Positions 1 through 6,580 of a DNA stretch of 11,770 nucleotides are shown piece after piece. Each line of letters begins with the position of its first letter. Positions within the stretch are counted from its first letter, which is position 1. Below the pieces are notes generated by a model that saw only the letters and a list, made by a program, of their open reading frames with translations, was not told the DNA's origin and did not search any database. The position numbers and the translations under genes were made by a program. The DNA comes from JBBQXY01 sp051004815 (lineage in GTDB: Bacteria; Chloroflexota; Ktedonobacteria; Ktedonobacterales; Ktedonobacteraceae), in contig JBPCJY010000094.1 in the NCBI GenBank assembly GCA_051004815.1, positions 1-11,770 of the forward strand. Direction: 5' to 3'.

Positions 1-29
1 CTCTTCCCCTCTCTTTCGGTGTTTCGCGG

Positions 30-75
30 TTTTTTTTTTTTTGTTTGCGTCTTGTCACCCACCCCCCCCCCCCCC
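30..75. repeat. Homopolymer tracts T13 and C14
   Basis: A run of 13 T (30-42) and a run of 14 C (62-75) are separated by only 19 bases. Both are far longer than any run elsewhere in the window. Read on the minus strand they are A13 and G14. Such tracts slip easily during replication and are also error-prone in sequencing, so their exact lengths should be treated as uncertain. Confidence 0.75.
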
Positions 76-160
76 ACAACTCACATTTGGGAAGGTATTG
101 GGGGTTATCCCATTTCTTCCCCATAGATGTGTAGCCGCAGGCTACACATCCACAACTCAC
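74..160. repeat. 11-base direct repeat CCACAACTCAC, two copies
   Basis: The word CCACAACTCAC occurs at 74-84 and again at 150-160. The second copy begins at the last base of the hairpin at 126-150. The segment between them also contains GGGAAG (89-94) and CTTCCC (116-121), which can pair. Two copies of an 11-base word within 90 bases are unlikely by chance, but no function can be read from the sequence. It could be a remnant of slippage or of a small insertion. Confidence 0.4.
126..150. terminator. Perfect 11-bp hairpin after the last gene
   Basis: The arms GATGTGTAGCC (126-136) and GGCTACACATC (140-150) are exact reverse complements around a three-base loop. The hairpin lies 80 bases past the TAA stop of the NADH dehydrogenase gene and is the best candidate for ending the operon's transcript. 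No T run follows it on either strand, so it is not a classical intrinsic terminator. It could instead be a 3'-end stabiliser or a dispersed palindromic repeat. Confidence 0.45.
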
Positions 161-230
161 TTGACGGAACCAAAGGGAGAGAAATCCTTAGCTAGTACAA
201 AATCGTATGAATAATAGCGAGCCAGTGGTT

Positions 231-1556
231 TTATGCTGGCGGTTTGGTGTTGTGTTGTGGCAAGATGACGCGTACACCGCGCTGATAGGTAAAGTATGAC
301 CAGGCATATTGGAAAAGCACCGACAGGCGATTGCGAGCCCCAAGCAGGAATAGTATGTGAACGAAGAGCCATGTAAGCCAGGCAAAAAAGCCGGTGAAGT
401 GGAGAAAGCCAATATCGACAACGCCAAAAGAACGACCCACTGTTGCCATTGTACCTTTATCGAAGTAATGGAATGGCCGTGGATGTTCTTTATGCGCGGC
501 GTGGTCTTCGATGACGGATGCGACATACTTTGCTTCTTGTATTGCGACGGGAGCTAAACCTGGTAGGGGCTTACCATTTTGTAGTGCGAGAGCTGTATCG
601 CCAAGCGCAAAAATGTTTTTATGGCCGGGAACGGTCATGTCCGCTTGCACCTTAACGCGTCCATCGTGATCGGTCTGAACTTTGAGCCATTGACCGGCGG
701 GCGATGCCTTGACACCGGCGGTCCAGATGACGTTCTCTGTGGCGACGTGTTGGTCGCCAATCATCACGCCATCGGATTTTACTGACTTGACATGGACGCC
801 TGAACGTATCTCTACGCCCATGGCGTTCAGTTTTGCGCGTGCCTTTTTCGTTAATGAAGCAGGGAAGCTGGGCATGATTCTGTTCTTGCCTTCGACCAGG
901 ATAATACGCGCCGAGTCCGGGCGGATATGGCGGAATTGGCCTGCAAGGGCCTGATGCGTTAGTTCCGCAACTGCTCCCGCCAACTCAACACCGGTCGGGC
1001 CACCACCGACTAATACAAAGGTCAGCAGTGCTTTACGTTTCTCTTCATCGGGTTCGCGTTCCGCTGCTTCAAAGGCTAACAGGACTTTGTCACGCACCAC
1101 TATGGCATCGTCAATGGATTTTAAGGAAGGTGCTAACTTCTGCCATTCATCATGCCCGAAGTAGTTAGAGGTTGCTCCTGTCGCGAGAAGCAGGTAGTCA
1201 TAAGGTAGCGATTGCTCGCCCATCAAGACGCGCTGCTCATCAACATGAACACCGGTCACTTCCGCCATCAAGACTTCGGTATTGGACTGGTGTTGGAGTA
1301 TCTGACGTACGGGTGAGGCGATATCGGCAGGTGAAAGACCGGCGGTTGCCACCTGGTACAGCATGGGCTGGAACAAGTGAAAATTATTTGTATCGATCAC
1401 CGTCACTTTGACCGGGGCTTTCGCCAGTGATTTGGCCGCTTGTAGCCCACCAAAACCTGCTCCCACAATCACTACGCGTGGTTGGTACGTGGTTTCTGGT
1501 TGCGCGGTTGATGCGCTATCGTGCGTTTTGTTTTTGTTGGTCGTATCGGTTTGCAT
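231..1556 (-). CDS. Type II NADH dehydrogenase (NDH-2), NADH:quinone oxidoreductase
   Basis: This 441-residue flavoprotein should oxidise NADH and reduce membrane quinone without pumping protons. The FAD-binding Rossmann motif is at residues 29-44 (GAGFGG at 32-37). The NADH-binding motif is at 180-199 (GGGPTG at 184-189, followed by VE). The second FAD contact, NIFALGD, is at 314-320. The segment APVAIQEAKY near 335-344 matches the quinone-site region of NDH-2. A hydrophobic stretch at about 387-406 and an amphipathic tail fit the membrane-binding C terminus of the family. I chose the ATG at 1556 because AAAAAGGG lies seven bases upstream of it. A longer frame to 1667 would run into the preceding gene and adds no family sequence. 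It is the last gene of the array, 43 bases after the M24 gene. Ferredoxin or sulfide:quinone reductases share this fold, but the motifs favour NDH-2. Confidence 0.88.
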   Translation of the reverse strand: MQTDTTNKNKTHDSASTAQPETTYQPRVVIVGAGFGGLQAAKSLAKAPVKVTVIDTNNFHLFQPMLYQVATAGLSPADIASPVRQILQHQSNTEVLMAEVTGVHVDEQRVLMGEQSLPYDYLLLATGATSNYFGHDEWQKLAPSLKSIDDAIVVRDKVLLAFEAAEREPDEEKRKALLTFVLVGGGPTGVELAGAVAELTHQALAGQFRHIRPDSARIILVEGKNRIMPSFPASLTKKARAKLNAMGVEIRSGVHVKSVKSDGVMIGDQHVATENVIWTAGVKASPAGQWLKVQTDHDGRVKVQADMTVPGHKNIFALGDTALALQNGKPLPGLAPVAIQEAKYVASVIEDHAAHKEHPRPFHYFDKGTMATVGRSFGVVDIGFLHFTGFFAWLTWLFVHILFLLGARNRLSVLFQYAWSYFTYQRGVRVILPQHNTKPPA

Positions 1557-1563
1557 AGGTTTG

Positions 1564-1571
1564 CCCTTTTT
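1564..1571 (-). promoter_or_regulatory. Ribosome binding site deciding the NDH-2 start
   Basis: On the minus strand this reads AAAAAGGG, seven bases before the ATG at 1556. It supports that start over an in-frame ATG at 1667, which would overlap the upstream coding region. Confidence 0.6.
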
Positions 1572-1599
1572 CGTTTGGTAGTGTATACGATGGATTGGA

Positions 1600-2856
1600 T
1601 TACTCCTGGACAACGAGCCAATCGAGGTCGCGAGGAATGCTCTTTGAGAGAACTTCGTAGCCATCATCCTTCACGGCTACGTTGTCGTTCAGACGAATGC
1701 CACCTTTCCCTTCCAGGTAGACGGCTGGTTCCATATTGTGAACCATGCCGGTGCGTAATACTGCCTTTGAAGCTGGATGTAGAACGGGGGCGGCGGCGTG
1801 GTTAATCGCTTGGAAACCGAACCCATGGCCCAGGCCATGTTTAAAGGCTGCACCAAATCCGGCGTTTTGCATAACGGTACGTGCCGCACTATCAACAGCG
1901 CGTGCAGATGCGCCATCATGAATACTCTTCAAGGCGGCGTCTTGCGCTGCCATGCAGGCTTGATGTGCTTTGCGCCACTCATCACTAACGGTACCGGCGA
2001 AGAAACTACGAGTAAGCTCGGCCCAGTAGCCATTGATGCTAATTTCCATTTGTACCGTCACTGTATCTCCACGTTCAATAGTTTTATTCGAGGTGAGATT
2101 GAAGGCGCGATACGCGAGAGCGGCCCGCGCACCCGCCATGACGTGAACATATGGCAACACATGCTGTGCGCCAGGGGCGGCATAGCCAGCTCGCAGCAAG
2201 GCAGAATAGGTGGCGGCTGCGACATCCGCCTCGGTCGCTCCTACTCGGATGGCGTTACGGGCCGCTACAAAGCCCTGATGGCCTACTTCTTCTGAGCGTC
2301 TGATGAAGCCCAGTTCCTCTTCCGTTTTGATAGAGGCAAGCTCATCCAGCATGGCGGTGGCATCGCGCAGGTAGTCTCCCAGGAACAGCGAATGCAGCAG
2401 GTCAAGCGTGGCGGGGCCAGGGGTACCAACCTGGGTGTAACCAGTAGCAATAGGTGAATAGCTCCCTTCGTAGCCGATGACTGCCTCGCTTTTGAGACCC
2501 AATGACCTCAATAGCTCAGCTAAGGGCGTGCGCACGGCCTGGATAGTATTGCTAATATAGTCCATGGTTTCTTCAGAGAATGTTCGCACTTCTACGGCTG
2601 TGCCGGGTGGAACGAGGTCTTCCTCGTCTTTGGGGACGGCGAGGCGAATCTCCACATCCCTGGCTGAGCGCGTGCCAGAAATGGGTACACCCATGTGGTC
2701 GCTGGCGAGTGAGACAACACAGAAGGAATTGCCTAAGATGGGTGAATAGCCGGTTAGCATGGTAACGTTCTGTGGTAAGCGACAGATAATAGCGTGGAAA
2801 TCCGCCCCTCGTTGGGTGAACATTTCCGCTATGCGTCTTGCACGAGTATTGTTCAT
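1600..2856 (-). CDS. M24 family protein (creatinase/aminopeptidase P fold) with degenerate metal site
   Basis: This 418-residue protein has the two-domain layout of creatinase and Xaa-Pro peptidases: an N-terminal creatinase-like domain (about 5-165) and a C-terminal pita-bread domain (about 180-410). Fold motifs are clear: NGYWAELTRSF (276-285), HGLGHGFGF (340-348), NMEPAVY (374-380) and GGIRLND (385-391). In metallopeptidases of this family five residues (Asp, Asp, His, Glu, Glu) bind two metals. Aligned by eye, the positions here are Gln269, Glu280, His344, Glu376 and Asn390, so only two are unchanged. The peptidase His that follows the HxxGH motif is also not at its usual spacing. It is therefore probably not a normal Xaa-Pro dipeptidase. 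Creatinase itself is a metal-free member, so an amidinohydrolase-like or other hydrolytic role is possible, as is a non-catalytic one. The ATG at 2856 follows a strong AAAGGAGA site. The gene starts 13 bases after the GMC gene stop, which suggests co-expression. Confidence 0.8.
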   Translation of the reverse strand: MNNTRARRIAEMFTQRGADFHAIICRLPQNVTMLTGYSPILGNSFCVVSLASDHMGVPISGTRSARDVEIRLAVPKDEEDLVPPGTAVEVRTFSEETMDYISNTIQAVRTPLAELLRSLGLKSEAVIGYEGSYSPIATGYTQVGTPGPATLDLLHSLFLGDYLRDATAMLDELASIKTEEELGFIRRSEEVGHQGFVAARNAIRVGATEADVAAATYSALLRAGYAAPGAQHVLPYVHVMAGARAALAYRAFNLTSNKTIERGDTVTVQMEISINGYWAELTRSFFAGTVSDEWRKAHQACMAAQDAALKSIHDGASARAVDSAARTVMQNAGFGAAFKHGLGHGFGFQAINHAAAPVLHPASKAVLRTGMVHNMEPAVYLEGKGGIRLNDNVAVKDDGYEVLSKSIPRDLDWLVVQE

Positions 2857-2863
2857 AATATGC

Positions 2864-2871
2864 TCTCCTTT
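2864..2871 (-). promoter_or_regulatory. Strong ribosome binding site of the M24 gene
   Basis: The minus strand reads AAAGGAGA, seven bases before the ATG at 2856. The site overlaps the TAA stop codon (2870-2872) of the GMC gene, so ribosomes ending there are placed directly on the next start. It excludes an in-frame ATG at 2985, which would lie inside the GMC gene. Confidence 0.7.
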
Positions 2872-4612
2872 ATTTGATTCTTGGGACGCCTCTGCCTGCT
2901 GTCCCTTTGGGAGACATGTTGTGGCGGATGGGCGGGTTGGATACAGAAACGCTTGCGGGATGATGCGAGAGCAGGTCTGCCCCATTCGAGATCATATAGT
3001 CGGCGGTACGTGCGGCTAGTGCCTGAATGGTGAGGCCGGGATTCGCTGATCCCTGTGTTGGCAGTAAGCTGCCATCGCAGACGAAAAGGTTGGGTATGTC
3101 GTGGGTGCGACCAAAGCTATCCGTGACGGAGGTGCTCGGGTCTTTGCCCATGCGTGCGCCGCCGACGAGGTGTGCGTAACGTGCCTCCTCTACTACCTCT
3201 TCGGCTCCGGCGGCATACAAAATTTCTGTGGTTTTTTTGACGCCAGCTTTGGCGATCTTTTTGTCGTTGTCATGCAACTGAAAGGTCACTTTGGCGACGC
3301 GAAGGCCAAAGTGATCGGTCTCATCGGCGAGTTGAACGCGGTTATCGGCCCATGGCAGAATTTCGCCCAGGACGCCGAGGGCGGCCCAGTGGTTATAATC
3401 CATCATGGCGCGGCGCATGCCCCAGCCCCATGCTCCTTTGGCTACCATTAGCTGTTTGGAGAAAGCAATGGGCAGCGGCCCGACGGTTTGGATGGCAAAA
3501 CCGCGTACGTAGTCATTCTTGGGGTCGGTTTCGTAAAATTCCTCCGTTAGTCCATTGGCTGGCGGAGCTTTGTACATGCGCACCAGATCGGTGAAACGCC
3601 CCATCACGACATTGCCTATTTGCACCATCAGGTATTTCCCCACCGTGCCACTTGAGTTGGCAAGCCCCTGCTCAAAGCCGGGACAGGCCGAATTTAAAAG
3701 CAGGCGCGGCGTCTCAATCGCGTACCCACTGACGATGACAACCCTGGCTTTTTGCTCTACCTCGTTACCCTGGGGATCAAAGTACGTGACGCCAGTTGCC
3801 AACCCATTTTTGCCCATGTTAATGCGACCAACCATGCAGTTATCGCGAATTTCTGCTCCGTGCCGGACGGCATCAGGCACATGACTGACGAGCGTGCTCT
3901 GTTTCGCTCCCACTTTACAGCCCTGAATGCAGAAGCCTCGATAGATGCAGTGAGGACGGTCGGCATGTGAGCCGGAGTTGATAGCAACGGGGCCACCCGC
4001 CACGACGCGAATGCCCAGATTCGTGCAGCCTTTCACGAGGATATCGGCTACGCCGCCAAGTGGATGTGGGCCGTAGGTATAGCCGTGAGGATACCCCCAT
4101 GGATAGTATGCTGGCCCCGCGACAGGGATTTCTTTCTCCAGTAATTCATAATACGGCCTGATATCTTCATAATCGATGGGCCAATCGGTACCCACGCCAT
4201 CTTGAGAGTAGACGCGGAAGTCGGAAGGATGGAAGCGGGGAGTAAAGCCAGCCCAGTGAACTGAGCCGCCGCCTACGCCATGTCCGCTATTGTTGGCCCC
4301 AAGCGTGATGGGGTCTTCTCCGCCTGTAATACGCAGGTCATTCCAGTACAGCTTGGATGAGCCAGCTTCGTCACTGACCCAGTCGCGCTCGGTATCCCAG
4401 AATGGGCCAGCTTCAATGCCAACGACCTTGAAACCTGCCTTCGCGAGGCGTTGTACCAGCACGCCTCCCGCCGCGCCCACGCCAACGATGCAGAAATCGA
4501 CCTCTTCGCTCGGTTTATATGTGCGCATAGGAGCAGCAATCTTTTGGATTGACCCCACCATATGGTCAGCTGTTTTGGGGCCTTTAAACGCTCCCAACAG
4601 TGGACTTTTCAT
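2870..4612 (-). CDS. GMC family FAD-dependent dehydrogenase, gluconate 2-dehydrogenase/DET-type large subunit
   Basis: This 580-residue flavoprotein should oxidise an alcohol, sugar or sugar acid; the substrate cannot be read from sequence. The FAD-binding motif GVGAAG is at 44-49, with the ribose-binding Glu67 in IEAG. A second FAD contact, GHGVGGGSVHW, is at 110-120. The C-terminal GMC motif runs from HLVGGARMG (481-489) through NLFVCDGS (508-515) to ANPGLTIQALAARTADYM (523-540). This gives the catalytic pair His481 and Asn524. A three-cysteine motif, Cys222, Cys228 and Cys232, has the spacing of the [3Fe-4S] ligands of Burkholderia FAD glucose dehydrogenase. No signal peptide or membrane helix is visible. 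It follows the small-subunit gene by 30 bases, with an AAAGGA ribosome site before the ATG. Residues 550-580 form an unassigned polar tail. Confidence 0.88.
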   Translation of the reverse strand: MKSPLLGAFKGPKTADHMVGSIQKIAAPMRTYKPSEEVDFCIVGVGAAGGVLVQRLAKAGFKVVGIEAGPFWDTERDWVSDEAGSSKLYWNDLRITGGEDPITLGANNSGHGVGGGSVHWAGFTPRFHPSDFRVYSQDGVGTDWPIDYEDIRPYYELLEKEIPVAGPAYYPWGYPHGYTYGPHPLGGVADILVKGCTNLGIRVVAGGPVAINSGSHADRPHCIYRGFCIQGCKVGAKQSTLVSHVPDAVRHGAEIRDNCMVGRINMGKNGLATGVTYFDPQGNEVEQKARVVIVSGYAIETPRLLLNSACPGFEQGLANSSGTVGKYLMVQIGNVVMGRFTDLVRMYKAPPANGLTEEFYETDPKNDYVRGFAIQTVGPLPIAFSKQLMVAKGAWGWGMRRAMMDYNHWAALGVLGEILPWADNRVQLADETDHFGLRVAKVTFQLHDNDKKIAKAGVKKTTEILYAAGAEEVVEEARYAHLVGGARMGKDPSTSVTDSFGRTHDIPNLFVCDGSLLPTQGSANPGLTIQALAARTADYMISNGADLLSHHPASVSVSNPPIRHNMSPKGTAGRGVPRIK

Positions 4613-4642
4613 AGTATGTTTTCCTTTACGTATTAGTGCGTG

Positions 4643-5446
4643 TTAATGAGTGCCTTCTTGTCCTGATGTTTGTTGTTTGTGTCCACCAGGGCCGCCGATT
4701 TGTTCATAGGTATCGGAGAGAGCACCTGCAGGGGCTTGCCACTCATAGCGTTGCTCGTGTACTTCCCACGGTTCCGGCTTGCCGCCTTCGAGGCGCATAT
4801 AGCCACGAGGATAGGATGGGCCGCCAAAGCCGATCTCGTCCCAGGCATAGGGATGGGCATAGTAAGCGTCCAACACGTCCTGCAAAATGAGCATCCAGAA
4901 ACGCGTCACAGGCATTTTTTGCCATATCTCGTGGGCCGCTGGTGGCTTGCCATCGTGAATAGATTTGAGGACAGTATCTTGCTGTGTCTGATCTAGATCA
5001 ATGAACGAGGTATGATATTGGTGCTGCGCAATGGCTTCGATGGCCTGTAAGCCGAGGCGGTGTGCCTCGTGATCGGGGGGCATATCCTCAAAGCGATAGC
5101 CGTCGATGCGTCTGCTGTGGAGGCGGTTGTCGATATAGTTCATGATAGGGACTTTATAGGCCTCGTCGCGGTCATCCTGTGGCAGCAAGCGATCACAGAC
5201 AGCTTGCATTAATGGCACTTCCTCCGGCGTAAAAAAGCGGATGGGCGGTACCTGTTCAACACGAGCCAGCACGACATTGCGCGTCGCCTCGTCCCAGAAT
5301 GCCTTTTGGCCCATGGTCTGAAAACCAGGGTAGTAGCCAGGCTGTGGTCGCGGCTCGCGGGGTTGCTGTGTCGCGGGATCGACAGGTAGACGTGTTTGAT
5401 CTACTGGTTGTGCTTGCCGAGTGGTACGTCTGCTTTTGATGTTCAT
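4643..5446 (-). CDS. Gluconate 2-dehydrogenase subunit 3 family protein
   Basis: This 267-residue protein resembles the small (gamma) subunit of gluconate, fructose and glucose dehydrogenases, which binds the GMC catalytic subunit and helps its maturation and export. The core runs from FFTPEEVPLM (71-80) and DRLLPQDD (85-92) to the family-like segment HPYAWDEIGFGG (198-209) followed by PSYPRGYMRL. Classical members carry a Tat signal for export with the large subunit. Here the N terminus is a charged, proline-rich segment (residues 1-40). It has a lone Arg-Arg pair but no hydrophobic stretch, so export by this route is not supported. The ATG overlaps the previous gene's stop codon (TGATG at 5444-5448), and an AGAAGGG site sits before it. 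This predicts translational coupling with the membrane protein. The GMC gene follows 30 bases later, making a physical complex of the three products plausible. Confidence 0.85.
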   Translation of the reverse strand: MNIKSRRTTRQAQPVDQTRLPVDPATQQPREPRPQPGYYPGFQTMGQKAFWDEATRNVVLARVEQVPPIRFFTPEEVPLMQAVCDRLLPQDDRDEAYKVPIMNYIDNRLHSRRIDGYRFEDMPPDHEAHRLGLQAIEAIAQHQYHTSFIDLDQTQQDTVLKSIHDGKPPAAHEIWQKMPVTRFWMLILQDVLDAYYAHPYAWDEIGFGGPSYPRGYMRLEGGKPEPWEVHEQRYEWQAPAGALSDTYEQIGGPGGHKQQTSGQEGTH

Positions 5447-6504
5447 CAGTCAGCCCTTCTCAAGAGACTAGCCAGAAGGCCAAGGAAGCCCGTGGCGGCA
5501 AACAGTAGCGGTGCAAAGATAGGTGGGCCATACATCAGGTTAAAGAGTGGAAGCTTTAAGCCGCCTGGGTGACGAAGTATTCCACGAGCATGATAGAAGA
5601 AACCAATCGCTCCACTGAGCACGGCTGCCGCGGAGGATAACGGCAACAATGTGCGAGCGATAGTCTTGCTCCAGACTGTGCCAATACCCGCGATCATAAT
5701 GATTGGGGTGAGCACAATCGGCACCCACTCAATTTTGAAGGTGAAGTTGTTTTTGTAATGGGAGTAGAGCGACTCGAAACCACTGAAGAAGGCGGAAATT
5801 GCCGTAGCCACGGCCAGTCCACGCTGGAAGCGTCCCTCGCGTATATCCTGTTCGGCGACAAAGCCTTCGCGTCGAATAGAGCGCGGCAACCAGCTTAACC
5901 ATACCGAACGCGGTTGTGGTATGACTGGGCGCAAGGCTCCTCCGAAGGGAGAGCCACTGCGTTGTAGGTCATCCTCACGGCGCAGGAAGGTGGCAATGAG
6001 GCCGAGGAAGCCACTGATAGCGAACAGCAAAGGGGCAAAAATCGGTGGCCCCATGACGATATTGAAGATGGGAATACGCCATCCCCCCGGTTTACGCTTA
6101 ATGCCGCGAATGTGGAAGATGAACCCCACGATGCCGTCAATGAGGGTGATGAGTGACACAATTGGTAGTAGTACTCTTGCAGCCCAGCGACTGAAGATAC
6201 TCCAGATACCCACGATAAATAGCAGCGGGCTGATGAGTACGGGAGTATACATGATACGCTGGCTATAACTCCCTACATAGTGCTCATAGGTTACTTCTAA
6301 CCCGCTGAGGAGGCTAGAGAAGGCGGTAATGAGGGCCAGACTGCGCTGGAAGCGTCCCTCACGAATATGTTGATCGAGCACGAAGCCTTCGTGCGTAAGC
6401 TTACGCGGCAGTAGTTCTAATAAGCCGGCGCTTTGATGATTCCCTCCCATTACGCGTGAGAGTGGGTTAGCAGTGCTATTTTTTGTCGGCATTTTGAGTG
6501 CCAT
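5446..6504 (-). CDS. Duplicated eight-helix membrane protein, putative anchor of the GMC dehydrogenase
   Basis: This 352-residue integral membrane protein belongs to no family I can name. It consists of two copies of one unit, residues 32-178 and 206-352. The copies align without a gap at an offset of 174 residues, with about 75 of 147 positions identical by hand count. Each unit begins with a soluble stretch ending in IREGRFQR and has about four membrane helices, near 57-73, 85-105, 110-131 and 153-174 in the first copy. Each ends in GPPIFAPLLFA...GFLGL...LRR. Glu70/244, His75/249 and His131/305 are kept in both copies, near the predicted outer membrane face. The gene overlaps the small-subunit gene by one base and precedes the GMC gene. 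I infer that it anchors the dehydrogenase or accepts its electrons. I chose the ATG at 6504 because AAAGGAAA lies just upstream. A TTG at 6522 would start before that ribosome site. Confidence 0.82.
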   Translation of the reverse strand: MALKMPTKNSTANPLSRVMGGNHQSAGLLELLPRKLTHEGFVLDQHIREGRFQRSLALITAFSSLLSGLEVTYEHYVGSYSQRIMYTPVLISPLLFIVGIWSIFSRWAARVLLPIVSLITLIDGIVGFIFHIRGIKRKPGGWRIPIFNIVMGPPIFAPLLFAISGFLGLIATFLRREDDLQRSGSPFGGALRPVIPQPRSVWLSWLPRSIRREGFVAEQDIREGRFQRGLAVATAISAFFSGFESLYSHYKNNFTFKIEWVPIVLTPIIMIAGIGTVWSKTIARTLLPLSSAAAVLSGAIGFFYHARGILRHPGGLKLPLFNLMYGPPIFAPLLFAATGFLGLLASLLRRAD

Positions 6505-6510
6505 GGTGAC

Positions 6511-6518
6511 TTTCCTTT
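6511..6518 (-). promoter_or_regulatory. Ribosome binding site deciding the membrane-protein start
   Basis: The minus strand reads AAAGGAAA about seven bases before the ATG at 6504. An in-frame TTG at 6522 would place this site inside the coding sequence and lacks a comparable site of its own. The arm of the large hairpin ends only nine bases upstream, at 6528. Confidence 0.6.
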
Positions 6519-6527
6519 CCAATGGTC

Positions 6528-6574
6528 TTATGTATTCTTTGTTGCCGCCGGAGGCGGCAACAAAGAATACATAA
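6528..6574. repeat. 22-bp perfect inverted repeat with 3-base loop
   Basis: The arms at 6528-6549 and 6553-6574 are exact reverse complements around a loop of GGA. The inner part is GC-rich (GTTGCCGCC paired with GGCGGCAAC) and the outer part AT-rich. It lies between the stop of the FAD/iron-sulfur gene and the ribosome site of the membrane-protein gene. No T run follows it in either direction. It could be a non-canonical terminator or attenuator dividing the array, an RNA-processing or stabilising stem in the 5' leader of the downstream genes, or a dispersed palindrome. Confidence 0.8.
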
Positions 6575-6580
6575 ATTTAC

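Larger units (their letters stand above)
1..230. other. Gene-free region downstream of the last gene
   Basis: These 230 bases lie beyond the stop codon of the type II NADH dehydrogenase gene and contain no coding region I can support. They hold a run of 13 T (30-42), a run of 14 C (62-75), an 11-base direct repeat (74-84 and 150-160) and a perfect hairpin (126-150), each described separately where useful. A reading frame that crosses 157-372 on the minus strand is an out-of-frame shadow of the end of the neighbouring gene. I see no promoter for a gene to the left. Confidence 0.7.

Noticed and set aside
157..372. Small minus-strand frame running past the NDH-2 stop
   Set aside because: It overlaps the end of NDH-2 in another frame and has no ribosome site; the residues outside the overlap are few and featureless.
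1798..2295. Open frame of 165 codons on the plus strand
   Set aside because: It lies wholly opposite the M24 gene, has no recognisable domain and shows composition expected of an antisense frame.
5417..5446. Arg-Arg pair near the N terminus of the small subunit, considered as a Tat signal
   Set aside because: No hydrophobic segment follows; the next 35 residues are polar and proline-rich.
6528..6574. Considered as a classical intrinsic terminator
   Set aside because: The stem is ideal but no run of T follows in either direction, so it is listed as an inverted repeat of unknown role.
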